NCBI GenBank assembly: GCA_913778905.1
Contig: CAJYYA010000016.1
Span: forward strand, 248,001 to 312,000
Reading direction: 5' to 3'
Origin: an uncultured Naasia sp.
GTDB lineage: Bacteria > Actinomycetota > Actinomycetes > Actinomycetales > Microbacteriaceae
DNA: 64,000 nucleotides
A program made the translations under genes and the position numbers. Below are positions 8,282 to 16,578 of this stretch, piece by piece (the first letter of the stretch is position 1; every line of letters begins with the position of its first letter). A model generated the notes under the pieces. That model was not told the origin of the DNA. It did no database searches and saw nothing but the letters and a program-made list of their open reading frames with translations.

Positions 8282-9016
8282 GTCGTTCTGCGACGCGTTC
8301 TCCAGGGAGCCGAGTCGGGTGTCCTGCTCGTGCGTCAGTTCGCTCGCGAGGAAGCCGTCGTCCACCGGAAGGCGCACGTCGATCCCGGCGAGGGGAGTCA
8401 TGCGCAACTCCCCCCACGCGTCGGCCACATCGAGCACGTGACCTCCGGAGAGCTCGTCGTCGGCGAGGAAGTGCAGATGAAGACCCTCGACCGAAATGCC
8501 TTGATAGAGGGACGGACCCCAGAACCCGATCAGGGTGCCCCTGACCTCCGGCAGCACTGTCTCGATCTGGTCGTGGAGCACCTCCGCGAGCGGGCGGAAC
8601 GGCCTCGCCGCCGAGGGCGGCACCCGCACGCGAAGGGCGGAGAAGTCGCCGTGCACGCGGATCCCGTGGAACAGGTTGCGGCTCGCCAAGCGACTCTCGA
8701 TCGCCTGGCGCAACTCCGACAAGCCCCCGACCGTCACCGGCTCCGCCGTGGCGACAGCCGGGTCGAAGCGGCAGACCTCGGCGAACGGGACGATCTCGTC
8801 GTCACGCATCGGTGCGGGGGCGGCGTCCGCGGTGAACTCGACGACCCGACCGTCGAGGACCACGACCTCGCTCCCGAGACCCTCACCGCATCCCAGACCG
8901 AAGTCGCCGGCGCGGCGCACATCGGCGACCGTGGTGGACGACTCGCAGACCCCCGCCAGGAGCGCGTCGACGACCCCGAACTGCACGAGGGTCGACGCGG
9001 AGACGGGTGTCACCAT
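8279..9016 (-). CDS. alsD: Alpha-acetolactate decarboxylase
   Basis: Zinc enzyme converting 2-acetolactate to acetoin, diverting pyruvate-derived acetolactate from valine/leucine synthesis into neutral overflow product. It is 245 residues, normal for the family. The metal-binding signature is intact: GLHLHFLADDELSGGHVLD supplies three histidines (about H180, H182, H193). Upstream is the conserved GFWGPSLYQGISVEG and the arginine-bearing LRVRVPPS. The ATG at 9016 lies inside the last codons of the BLUF gene (7-base overlap), so expression should be coupled to it. No acetolactate synthase or butanediol dehydrogenase gene is adjacent. Confidence 0.92.
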   Translation of the reverse strand: MVTPVSASTLVQFGVVDALLAGVCESSTTVADVRRAGDFGLGCGEGLGSEVVVLDGRVVEFTADAAPAPMRDDEIVPFAEVCRFDPAVATAEPVTVGGLSELRQAIESRLASRNLFHGIRVHGDFSALRVRVPPSAARPFRPLAEVLHDQIETVLPEVRGTLIGFWGPSLYQGISVEGLHLHFLADDELSGGHVLDVADAWGELRMTPLAGIDVRLPVDDGFLASELTHEQDTRLGSLENASQND

Positions 9017-9474
9017 CGGCCCGTGAGCTGAGCCGGAGGGGCCGCGACAGCGGGATTGTCGGAATAGAGGCGGAACCAGTCGAGCAGGATCCGAGCGGGC
9101 GTGGGGGATCCCCACGACGGACCGAAGTCTCCCCGGGAGAGGAAGTGGTCGTAGCCGGGCACGTCGGGCTCGGTCTCGGTCGCGACCCGACTGAAACCCA
9201 TCGTCCAGTCCGGGAACGAACGAGCCTCGATGTCGCCCGCGTGCAGAACCCGGATGTCGCCGTGACGACCGTCGCGGCGGATACGGCGACGGAAGGTCTT
9301 GCGAACGGCCCGCTCTTCGCCCTCGATCGCCTGCATGAACGATCCGGACTTGTAGAGCAGGAGTCCACCGAGCCCATGCCCGCGGTTCCACTCACGGCTG
9401 CGCTGCAGGAGATAGTCGAGCTCCGACTCGTCGAAGTCGTGCGAGCTCGTGCTCACGTAGGTCATTGAAAACAT
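9010..9474 (-). CDS. Short BLUF blue-light photoreceptor protein
   Basis: FAD-binding blue-light sensor of 154 residues: one BLUF domain (about 1-95) plus a roughly 60-residue C-terminal tail. All residues needed for BLUF photochemistry can be matched to AppA: Tyr6 (TYVS), Asn30 (REWNRG), Gln48 (GSFMQAIEG), Trp90 and Met92 (FPDWTMGF), with spacings of 24 and 18 as in AppA. Short BLUF proteins have no built-in output domain and act by binding partners. The gene is first in a two-gene unit with alsD, overlapping its start, so light control of acetoin formation or of a regulator is a reasonable guess. Confidence 0.9.
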   Translation of the reverse strand: MFSMTYVSTSSHDFDESELDYLLQRSREWNRGHGLGGLLLYKSGSFMQAIEGEERAVRKTFRRRIRRDGRHGDIRVLHAGDIEARSFPDWTMGFSRVATETEPDVPGYDHFLSRGDFGPSWGSPTPARILLDWFRLYSDNPAVAAPPAQLTGRW

Positions 9475-9559
9475 GCTGTCCCCCTCGCTCTCACGCTAGG
9501 AAGGGGACGGGGCGCATGGATAGCCCGCGTTCACGGGGTGGCACCCGGCGCTGGCAACG

Positions 9560-9586
9560 AAAAAGGCCCGGAGAACCGGGCCTTTT
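9560..9586 (-). terminator. Rho-independent terminator of tRNA-Met
   Basis: On the minus strand, AAAAGGCCCGG pairs with CCGGGCCTTTT across a four-base loop, followed by another T. It begins right after the tRNA-Met discriminator base, as expected for a tRNA terminator. Confidence 0.85.
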
Positions 9587-9587
9587 G

Positions 9588-9661
9588 TAGCGAGGGCGGG
9601 ACTCGAACCCGCGACACCACGATTATGAGCCGTGTGCTCTAACCACCTGAGCTACCCCGCC
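9588..9661 (-). tRNA. tRNA-Met (CAT)
   Basis: A 74-nt cloverleaf on the minus strand. The acceptor GGCGGGG pairs with CCTCGCT including two G-U pairs. The D-arm is GCTC/GAGC and the anticodon loop CTCATAA gives CAT. The T-arm is GCGGG-TTCGAGT-CCCGC. CCA is not encoded. The overall sequence resembles elongator tRNA-Met of actinobacteria; a lysidine-modified tRNA-Ile cannot be fully excluded. Confidence 0.9.
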
Positions 9662-9726
9662 GCAATCTCCCTCCGCTGAGCTCGTGCACCGACGAACTGA
9701 TGCACTGCCGAGCCGGAGAAGATCAG

Positions 9727-9798
<72 letters not shown>

Positions 9799-9926
9799 GT
9801 GTACTACCGGCGCTGAGCGTCAGGAAGCAACCAGAAGACATTAGCACTATCGCGGGACCGTTTCGCGCAACATGACCCGCCCGCTCGCCCGGATCGGCAT
9901 CGAGGTCCGCTCATTAGGCTCGTGGG

Positions 9927-11645
9927 GTGACCGACAGCATCCCTCTCGACGCCACCACGACCGACATCGACGACACCACCGTCGCCGCTCCGGAGGCGGA
10001 GGCGGTTCTCACTGCCGAGGAATGGTGGCGATCCGCCGTGATCTACCAGATCTACCCGCGCTCGTTCGCGGATTCCGACGGCGACGGGATCGGCGACCTC
10101 CCCGGGATCACCTCGCGCCTCCCGCAACTGGCCGACCTCGGGATCGACGCCGTGTGGCTCTCCCCGTTCTACACGTCGCCCCAGAAGGACGCCGGCTACG
10201 ACGTCGCGAACTATTGCGATGTCGACCCCCTCTTCGGCACTCTCGCCGACTTCGACGCGATGCGTCAGGCCGCGCACGAGCTCGAGCTGAAGGTCGTCGT
10301 GGACCTGGTGCCCAATCATTCCTCCGACGCGCACCGCTGGTTCCAGGAGGCCCTCGCGGCAGCGCCGGGCAGCCCGGAACGGGCGCGGTACATGTTCCGC
10401 GACGGCAAGGGCGACGACGGCGCCGCACCTCCGAACGACTGGGAGTCCGTCTTCGGCGGTCCCGCCTGGACGCGCATCACCGAAGCCGACGGGCGGCCCG
10501 GGCAGTGGTACCTCCACCTGTTCGACCCGTCGCAACCCGACTTCGACTGGACCAACCCGTGGGTCCGCGAGCGATTCCACGACATCCTCCGCTTCTGGCT
10601 CGACCGCGGCGTCGACGGTTTCCGCGTCGATGTCGCCCACGGGCTGGTCAAGGCCGAGGGACTGCCCGACTGGCGCGCATCCGCGGACGCCGGATCGATG
10701 GGCGGCGATGCCGGCCCCTCGCCCTACTGGGCCCAGGACGGCGTGCACGAGATCATCCGCGGGTGGCGCAGCGTCATCGACGAGTACGAGGGCGACCGTA
10801 TCCTCGTCGCCGAGGCATGGGTCGAGCCGCTGTCGAAGCTGGCCGACTGGGTGCGACCCGACGAGATGAACCAGGCGTTCAACTTCCCGTTCCTCGAGGT
10901 CGACTGGTCCGCCCAGGAGATGAAGTCCGTGATCGACGACTCCCTCGCCATCTTCCCGGGCGTCGGCGCACCGAGCACCTGGGTGCTGTCGAATCACGAC
11001 GTCGTCCGTCATGCGAGCCGCCTCGCACTGACCGCGCGCAATCCTCAGGGCGCCGGTATCGGGCCGAGGAGCGCGGGGAAGCCCATCCCGGATCTCGGCA
11101 TCCGACGCGGACGCGCGGCCACCCTGCTCACCCTCGCTCTCCCCGGCAGCGCGTACCTCTATCAGGGTGAGGAGCTCGGTCTTCCCGAGGTCATCGATCT
11201 CCCGGACGCCGCACGTCAGGATCCGACCTTCTTCCGCACGAACGGCGAGAAGTACGGGCGGGACGGATGTCGCGTGCCGATCCCGTGGGAGTCTGCGAAG
11301 CCGGCCTACGGGTTCAACACGACCGGCGAGAGCTGGCTGCCGCAGCCGCGCGACTGGGCTGATCTGGCTCGCGATGTGCAGTCGGGCGTTCCCGGCTCGA
11401 CGCTCGAGCTGTATCGCACCGCCCTCTCGGAGCGTCGATACGCGAACCTCGGCCTGGGCCGGCTCACTTGGCTCGACGGCTTCGGAGACGATGTCCTCGC
11501 CTTCGAGAACAACGGGGTCACCGTCATCGCCAACTTCGGCGACGTGCCCGTGGAGCTCCCGCCCGGAGTCGCGATCATCGCGAGCGAGGGCCTCGACGAG
11601 CCCGCTCTGCCCGCGGACACGACGGTCTGGCTCCGCCTCAGCTGA
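9927..11645 (+). CDS. GH13 alpha-glucosidase
   Basis: Oligo-alpha-glucosidase of glycoside hydrolase family 13, 572 residues, probably cytosolic (no signal peptide). It hydrolyses terminal alpha-glucosides. The TIM-barrel motifs are clear: YQIYPRSFADSDGDGIGDL, DLVPNHSS, GFRVDVAHG with the nucleophile Asp, LVAEAWV with the acid/base Glu, and LSNHDVVRH with the third carboxylate. A short C-terminal beta domain ends VWLRLS. The start is GTG at 9927. A 548-residue paralog is encoded at 31669 on the other strand. Exact preference (maltose, trehalose-type, isomaltose) cannot be told from motifs alone. Confidence 0.9.
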   Translation: MTDSIPLDATTTDIDDTTVAAPEAEAVLTAEEWWRSAVIYQIYPRSFADSDGDGIGDLPGITSRLPQLADLGIDAVWLSPFYTSPQKDAGYDVANYCDVDPLFGTLADFDAMRQAAHELELKVVVDLVPNHSSDAHRWFQEALAAAPGSPERARYMFRDGKGDDGAAPPNDWESVFGGPAWTRITEADGRPGQWYLHLFDPSQPDFDWTNPWVRERFHDILRFWLDRGVDGFRVDVAHGLVKAEGLPDWRASADAGSMGGDAGPSPYWAQDGVHEIIRGWRSVIDEYEGDRILVAEAWVEPLSKLADWVRPDEMNQAFNFPFLEVDWSAQEMKSVIDDSLAIFPGVGAPSTWVLSNHDVVRHASRLALTARNPQGAGIGPRSAGKPIPDLGIRRGRAATLLTLALPGSAYLYQGEELGLPEVIDLPDAARQDPTFFRTNGEKYGRDGCRVPIPWESAKPAYGFNTTGESWLPQPRDWADLARDVQSGVPGSTLELYRTALSERRYANLGLGRLTWLDGFGDDVLAFENNGVTVIANFGDVPVELPPGVAIIASEGLDEPALPADTTVWLRLS

Positions 11646-11668
11646 CCGGCTCGGGGGACCCGGCCCAC

Positions 11669-11721
11669 TGAGCGAAGCGAAATGCAGGGCCCCCGTCAGG
11701 CCCTGCGTTTCGCTTCGCTCA
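11669..11721. terminator. 22-bp-arm hairpin, family F repeat
   Basis: Arms TGAGCGAAGCGAAATGCAGG(GC) and its reverse complement have one mismatch over 22 bases around a 9-base loop, between the convergent GH13 and M23 genes. The right arm continues into AACGGGCGGGCGG, a motif seen again near 38.26 and 49.83 kb. A bidirectional terminator is the likely role. Confidence 0.7.
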
Positions 11722-11745
11722 ACGGGCGGGCGGACACCGGCGACC

Positions 11746-12609
11746 TCAGCTCGCGTGCGTCTGCAACCAGGCGACGGGGTCGACGTTCTCGGTTCCGTTG
11801 AGTCGGATCTCGAAGTGCAGGTGGGGCCCGAAGGCGAATCCGGTGTCTCCGGTCGTGCCGACGAGCTGGCCCACCTTGACCGCCTGCCCTGGCGAGACGG
11901 CGACTGATCCGAACTCCATGTGGCAGTAGACCGACGACACGAGCTGGCCGTCGATCTGGTGGTCGACGATCACATGTACGCCGAGACCGTCATCCGACTC
12001 CTCGACGTAGCGGACGACACCGTCCGCGATGATCTGGATAGGCGCGCCTCGGCCCGGCAGGAAGTCGACGCCGCGGTGCATGGTGACCTCGCATCCGTCG
12101 CAGAGGACGCGGGGACCGAACTGATCCGACATGGGCACGCCGATGGCGAAGGGCCACTGGATGGCGCCGCCGGTGTTGTTCACGAACTGTGGCGTGCGCC
12201 CGGCCGAGGTCGCCTTGAGCTTCTGCACCTGAGAGGTGACGGTGTAGGAATCGCGATCGAGGGCCACATCCGCGCCACCGGTCACCTCGGCCATCTCCTG
12301 GGCACCCATGCGCGACACCGTCTGAGCCGGCGAGGCGATGGCCAGGTCGGCCGGGTTCAGAAGAGCGTTGATCGGGACGCACGTGACGATGAGAACGGCG
12401 GCCACGAACATCATCGTGAGGGTGCTGAGCACGCGACGACGAGCACTGAACGGAGTGCGGACCCCGGTGGCCCCGGCTGAGCCCTGAGCTCGCGCGCGCG
12501 GCTTGTGAAACCTGACCACGGCTCCGGCCGTGGGCCGCATCCGGGCACCGAGCCGCCCGCGCTCATCGGAGCGTCGTTCGCGGCGGGAACCGGAGGGAGG
12601 TGTCGTCAT
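11746..12609 (-). CDS. Membrane-anchored M23 family peptidase
   Basis: LytM/M23 zinc metallopeptidase domain protein, 287 residues, expected to cut or bind peptidoglycan outside the cell. A long basic N-terminal tail (about 60 residues) precedes one transmembrane segment (LTMMFVAAVLIVTCVPINALL). The M23 domain is C-terminal with the zinc-ligand motifs HRGVDFLPG and HLHFEI. The gene at 12711 just upstream is a paralog with the same layout. It is probably a cell-wall hydrolase or a hydrolase activator; substrate specificity is unknown. Confidence 0.87.
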   Translation of the reverse strand: MTTPPSGSRRERRSDERGRLGARMRPTAGAVVRFHKPRARAQGSAGATGVRTPFSARRRVLSTLTMMFVAAVLIVTCVPINALLNPADLAIASPAQTVSRMGAQEMAEVTGGADVALDRDSYTVTSQVQKLKATSAGRTPQFVNNTGGAIQWPFAIGVPMSDQFGPRVLCDGCEVTMHRGVDFLPGRGAPIQIIADGVVRYVEESDDGLGVHVIVDHQIDGQLVSSVYCHMEFGSVAVSPGQAVKVGQLVGTTGDTGFAFGPHLHFEIRLNGTENVDPVAWLQTHAS

Positions 12610-12710
12610 GAGGGATCCGCGACCACCCTAACGCGGTGGACGGGACCGACGACCTCGGCCTGCCGAGGTGCCCGACGACGGATCCGAGTCGCGCCGGGCG
12701 GGCCGGTCGG

Positions 12711-13646
12711 TCAGTTCGCGTGCGCCTTGAGCCAGGTGAAGGGGTCGACGGCCTCGCCGCCGCCCGGGTGGAGCTCGAAGTGGAGGTGCGGGCCGGTGGA
12801 CTGGCCCGTCGACCCCACGAGGCCCACACGGTCGCCGACCTTGACGCTCTGGCCCTCGCTCACTGCGACGGAACCGAACTGCATGTGCGCGTACACGCTG
12901 TCGATGACATCGCCGTTGATCTGGTGACGGATCGTGACGTGCACGCCGAGTCCGGAGTCGGATTCGATGACCGACGTGACGGTGCCGTCCGCGATGGCCT
13001 GGATGGGGGCACCCGCGCCCGGGTTGAAGTCGAGGCCCGAGTGGAACGGCTTGGCTCCGGCGGGCTGGTCGGGGCGGTACCCGAATCCGGACGACATCGG
13101 CACGCTGACCTTGAACGGCCACTGGATGGTGCCGTTGGGGTTGTTGACGAAGGTGCCGTCGCTGGTGAATCGGTTGGCGAGCGCGTTCTCCGCCGGGTCG
13201 CTCACGCTGTAGGAGTCCCGGATCGTTTCCGCTGCCGCGACACCGCCGACACTCTCGATGCGCTGCGTCTCGCGCGGGCCGGCGACCCCGAGATCGCCCG
13301 TGGCCAGGTCCTCGTGCGTGAGGAGGGCGTTCGCGGGTACCGAGGTGACGAAAGCGATGGCGGCGACGACGAGCATCGTCGACGCCGTGGCGAGTGTCCC
13401 GAGAACCTTGCGCCGAACGGGCCTCACGGACGTCACCGGTCGTGTGTCGGCCGCCGAAGCGCGGCGAGCCCCCGCCACTCGGCCCGACTCCCGAGGCCCT
13501 GCGCCCACCGTCGATCGACGGACCCCCGATGAGTCGTCAGCGGCTCGGAGCTCTCGGAGCTGACGCCGAGTGAGCGGTGAGGCCGGGTTCGCGAAGGGGA
13601 TGTTCAGAGGGTCAGAGTTGGGGGAAGGGGGCGTGGTTGAGGGCAA
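12711..13646 (-). CDS. Membrane-anchored M23 family peptidase (paralog)
   Basis: Second M23 metallopeptidase of about 311 residues. The layout equals its downstream neighbour: basic tail, one membrane helix (LATASTMLVVAAIAFVTSVP) ending in the shared NALL motif, a linker, then the M23 domain with HSGLDFNPG and HLHFELHPG. The start is uncertain. There is no ATG, so I use a TTG at 13646 (LPSTTPPSPN) with GGAG about ten bases upstream. The 390-residue track ORF begins inside the upstream IMPase gene and is too long. The two genes arose by tandem duplication. Confidence 0.82.
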   Translation of the reverse strand: MPSTTPPSPNSDPLNIPFANPASPLTRRQLRELRAADDSSGVRRSTVGAGPRESGRVAGARRASAADTRPVTSVRPVRRKVLGTLATASTMLVVAAIAFVTSVPANALLTHEDLATGDLGVAGPRETQRIESVGGVAAAETIRDSYSVSDPAENALANRFTSDGTFVNNPNGTIQWPFKVSVPMSSGFGYRPDQPAGAKPFHSGLDFNPGAGAPIQAIADGTVTSVIESDSGLGVHVTIRHQINGDVIDSVYAHMQFGSVAVSEGQSVKVGDRVGLVGSTGQSTGPHLHFELHPGGGEAVDPFTWLKAHAN

Positions 13647-13779
13647 AACGAGTGGCGACTCCGGTCGGTTCCGCGCTTGTGGCGGGGCGATGAAACGGGA
13701 TTTGCCGATGCGATCGCATCGAACACGAGCATCAACGGTACGTGCCCCGAACCGTTTTGGCCAGCGAACCCGATCGCCG

Positions 13780-14601
13780 TCAGCGAACCCCGCGCGTCTC
13801 GACGACGATCTCGCGCAGCTCGTGGGCGAGGCGAGAGGGGCCCGCCACCAGCAGTTCCTTCGAGGCGGCATGGCCGTCGACACCGAGTACCGCGGCGCCG
13901 GCCTCTTCGGCGATCAGCGCACCGGCAGCCTGATCCCAGGGATTCAGGCCCCACTCGTAGTAAGCATCGACGCGCCCTGCGGCGACGTTGCAGAGATCGA
14001 GCGAAGCAGCGCCGATGCGACGGACGTCGCGCACCGTGCCGAGCAGTTCGCTGACCACGCGGATCTGCGGCTCGCGGGCGGCGACATCGTACGCGAACCC
14101 CGTCGCGACCAGAGCACGGTCGAGGGCGACGTCATCCTCGATGCGGAGGGGGCGGTCGCCGAGAAAGGCGCCCCCGCCCGCGGATGCGGTGAAGCACTCC
14201 CCCGTCACGGGATTGACCACGGCCCCCGCGAGCGCCCGCCAGGTGCGCGGGTCCCCGCCGCCTTCCACGACGGCGATGCTCACCGCCCAGGCGGGAATGT
14301 CGTAGAGGTAGTTGACGGTGCCGTCGATGGGGTCGACGACCCAGGTCAGCCCGCTGCTTCCCTCGGTGTCGCCCGACTCCTCTCCCAGGAATGCGTCGTC
14401 GGGTCGCGCGTCCGCGAGCATCGAGCGGATGAGCTCCTCCGTCTCGCGATCGGCGGCCGTCACGATGTCGATGGGCGTCGACTTGGTGTCCGCCACCTGA
14501 ACGCCTTCGCGTCGACGCTGGAGCGCAAGGGCTCCCGCGGCGATCGCGGTGTCACGGGCGATGCGGAGCAGGTCGGCGATGTCCGATGCGGAGCGGGTCA
14601 T
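13780..14601 (-). CDS. Inositol monophosphatase family phosphatase
   Basis: Mg-dependent sugar phosphatase of 273 residues. The family signature is complete: FLGEESG, WVVDPIDGTVNYLY (metal-binding DPxDGT) and WDQAAGALIAEEAGA near the C-terminus. Family members include inositol-1-phosphatase (SuhB), histidinol-phosphatase (HisN) and related enzymes, and sequence alone does not decide which this is. It has its own ATG start and is separated by 133 bp from the M23 gene downstream. Confidence 0.88.
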   Translation of the reverse strand: MTRSASDIADLLRIARDTAIAAGALALQRRREGVQVADTKSTPIDIVTAADRETEELIRSMLADARPDDAFLGEESGDTEGSSGLTWVVDPIDGTVNYLYDIPAWAVSIAVVEGGGDPRTWRALAGAVVNPVTGECFTASAGGGAFLGDRPLRIEDDVALDRALVATGFAYDVAAREPQIRVVSELLGTVRDVRRIGAASLDLCNVAAGRVDAYYEWGLNPWDQAAGALIAEEAGAAVLGVDGHAASKELLVAGPSRLAHELREIVVETRGVR

Positions 14602-14652
14602 GAGTCCATCATGACGCGAACCGAACCGTCATCCGACTAGCGCCGTGTTCGA

Positions 14653-16578
14653 TCAGGTTGTGAGGTCGCGACTCGGGTCCGCGTCGGTCACCTCCGGGAT
14701 CCTCGGTTCCGGAACACTCGGTACCTCAAGGACACCCGGCGTGCCCGTCGAAGGGCGATCGATGGTCGTGTCCATCGAGGAGGTCGAACCGTCCTCGATC
14801 GAGAGCATCTCGCCGAGCCCTAGCCCGAGTCCGGGCCCGGGTCCGGGCCCGGAAGTGGGCTCGGCACCGACCGCCGGATCCGCGTCCGGCGCGACGAAAG
14901 CGAGGACCATGTGTCCGGCGCCGTCGAGCTCGACGCCGTCCGCTCCCGTCGCGATGAATCGCGCGGACGGCTCGACAGCTGTCGACACGAGCCGAGCCCC
15001 GACGCCGCCCTTGAGTTCGAAGTCGGCTGCCAGGGCCCCGATCGTCTTCGTCGGGGTCACCGACCCGCCGGTTGAGACCGATCCCTCGACGAGCCCGCCG
15101 GACACCGCGAGCGTGCCCGGATCCATGCGGTTGAGGTTGCTGGTCATACCGCTCCCGATGCCTGCTCCGCCCATCCCCCACGCGTCGCCCGGCCCGCCTC
15201 GGGCATCGACGGTGGATGCGCCCGCGACTGTCACCGAGGTGCCGACCTGGCCACCGCCGCCGCCGATGCCTGCTCCCCCCGGTCCACCCAGCGCTGTGAT
15301 GTGCGAGGCGATGATCTCGATCGAGTCGACGTTGCCGTCGGGAGAGTTCGGATAGCGGTGGCCGCCGCCCCCGATACCTGCACCGCGCCCGCCGCCGACC
15401 GCATCGATCGTCGACCCGGTGATACGGATGCTCGAGTCGGCGTAGCTCGACGGGTCGAGTCCAGCGCCGATGCCCGCACCACCGAAGAGGCTGTCCTCGT
15501 CGCCTTCGCCCGCACCGCGGGCGGTCACGGTGGATCCGGTGATGGAGATGGGCGCGGAACCGACGCTGCGCGAGCCGCTGCCGATACCGGCCGCCGTGCC
15601 TGTTCCTGCGCGGGCATCGATGCGGGAGTCGACGATGGTGATCGAGGGCACGAGGGCTTCGCGCCCTCCGCCGATGGCCGCGCCGGCACCGCTGCCCTGG
15701 ACCGCCACCGTCGAGGATCGGATATCGATGCTGCCTGCCCGATGCGACGGGTAGTAGCCGGTGTAGGGCCCGGTGCCTATCGCGGCGGCGTCTGCTCCCG
15801 CGACCGCGTTGACCATCGCATTCTCGATGAGGATGCGGGAGCCCACAGCGGTGTACCCGCCCCCGATGGCCGCCGCGTGGTCCCCGCCTCTGGCGTTGAC
15901 CGTGCCGCCCGTGATCGCGACCTCGGCTCCGAGCGCGGCTTGTGAGTCGTAACCCGCGTAATAAGAGCCGCCGATCCCCGCCGCCTCGTAGCCGCCCGCC
16001 GCGGAGACGGTGCCACCGCTGACGGTCACTCGTCCGCCCGTGGCGTAGCTGGCGTTCCCGATCCCCGCTGCACCCTTCCCGCCTTGGGCATCGACGGTGC
16101 CACCCGCGATCGTGACGGAACCGAGCGATCGCCCGATCCTCGCGGAGTCGGTGGTGTCGGCCCCGATCCCTGCCCCCCAGTCGTTGCCGACCACCGCAAG
16201 TCGCCCGCCGCCTGCGGAGTCATCGACAGTGAGTGAGGCGCCGGCGTACACACCGATGCCTGCCGCGTACCGGGTTCCGCTGGGTCTGGGGATCGACAGC
16301 GTGTGCCCGTTGAGGTCGAGCGTGATCGACGCCCCGTCCCCGCCATCGGCGTGGGGAACGACGAGTCCTTCCCCGCCTACCGCGGTGATGTCTCCGCCGA
16401 GCACGATGGTGTCCTGGCTACCGAGCGGCGAGGCGGCGAACGCGGCCCGCAAGCCCACCCAGTCGCTCACCGGGGTCTCAGCGAACGCCGGGGCCCCGAC
16501 GCCGAGCGCGACGGGCACCGCGATGACCGCAACCACCGCGACGAGCGCGACGTTTCTCCTCCGGTGCCGCACCGTCAC
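14653..16578 (-). CDS. Secreted glycine-rich repeat protein 3
   Basis: Exported protein of 641 residues with a clear signal peptide (hydrophobic core VALVAVVAVIAVPVALGVG, cleavage after APAFA). The mature part is a run of about a dozen repeats of 25-45 residues, each ending in a variant of AAGIGGG and containing a beta-strand pair such as ITGSTVTARG. This pattern predicts a right-handed parallel beta-helix. The C-terminal 100 residues turn into a Pro/Gly/Ser-rich tail without a sorting motif or membrane anchor. The GTG start overlaps the stop of the upstream paralog. Function is not recognised; surface binding of polysaccharide or matrix formation is possible. Confidence 0.78.
   Translation of the reverse strand: MTVRHRRRNVALVAVVAVIAVPVALGVGAPAFAETPVSDWVGLRAAFAASPLGSQDTIVLGGDITAVGGEGLVVPHADGGDGASITLDLNGHTLSIPRPSGTRYAAGIGVYAGASLTVDDSAGGGRLAVVGNDWGAGIGADTTDSARIGRSLGSVTIAGGTVDAQGGKGAAGIGNASYATGGRVTVSGGTVSAAGGYEAAGIGGSYYAGYDSQAALGAEVAITGGTVNARGGDHAAAIGGGYTAVGSRILIENAMVNAVAGADAAAIGTGPYTGYYPSHRAGSIDIRSSTVAVQGSGAGAAIGGGREALVPSITIVDSRIDARAGTGTAAGIGSGSRSVGSAPISITGSTVTARGAGEGDEDSLFGGAGIGAGLDPSSYADSSIRITGSTIDAVGGGRGAGIGGGGHRYPNSPDGNVDSIEIIASHITALGGPGGAGIGGGGGQVGTSVTVAGASTVDARGGPGDAWGMGGAGIGSGMTSNLNRMDPGTLAVSGGLVEGSVSTGGSVTPTKTIGALAADFELKGGVGARLVSTAVEPSARFIATGADGVELDGAGHMVLAFVAPDADPAVGAEPTSGPGPGPGLGLGLGEMLSIEDGSTSSMDTTIDRPSTGTPGVLEVPSVPEPRIPEVTDADPSRDLTT

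Noticed and set aside
9010-9474. BLUF protein as a degenerate, light-blind remnant
   Set aside because: All key flavin-network residues are present at the correct spacing.
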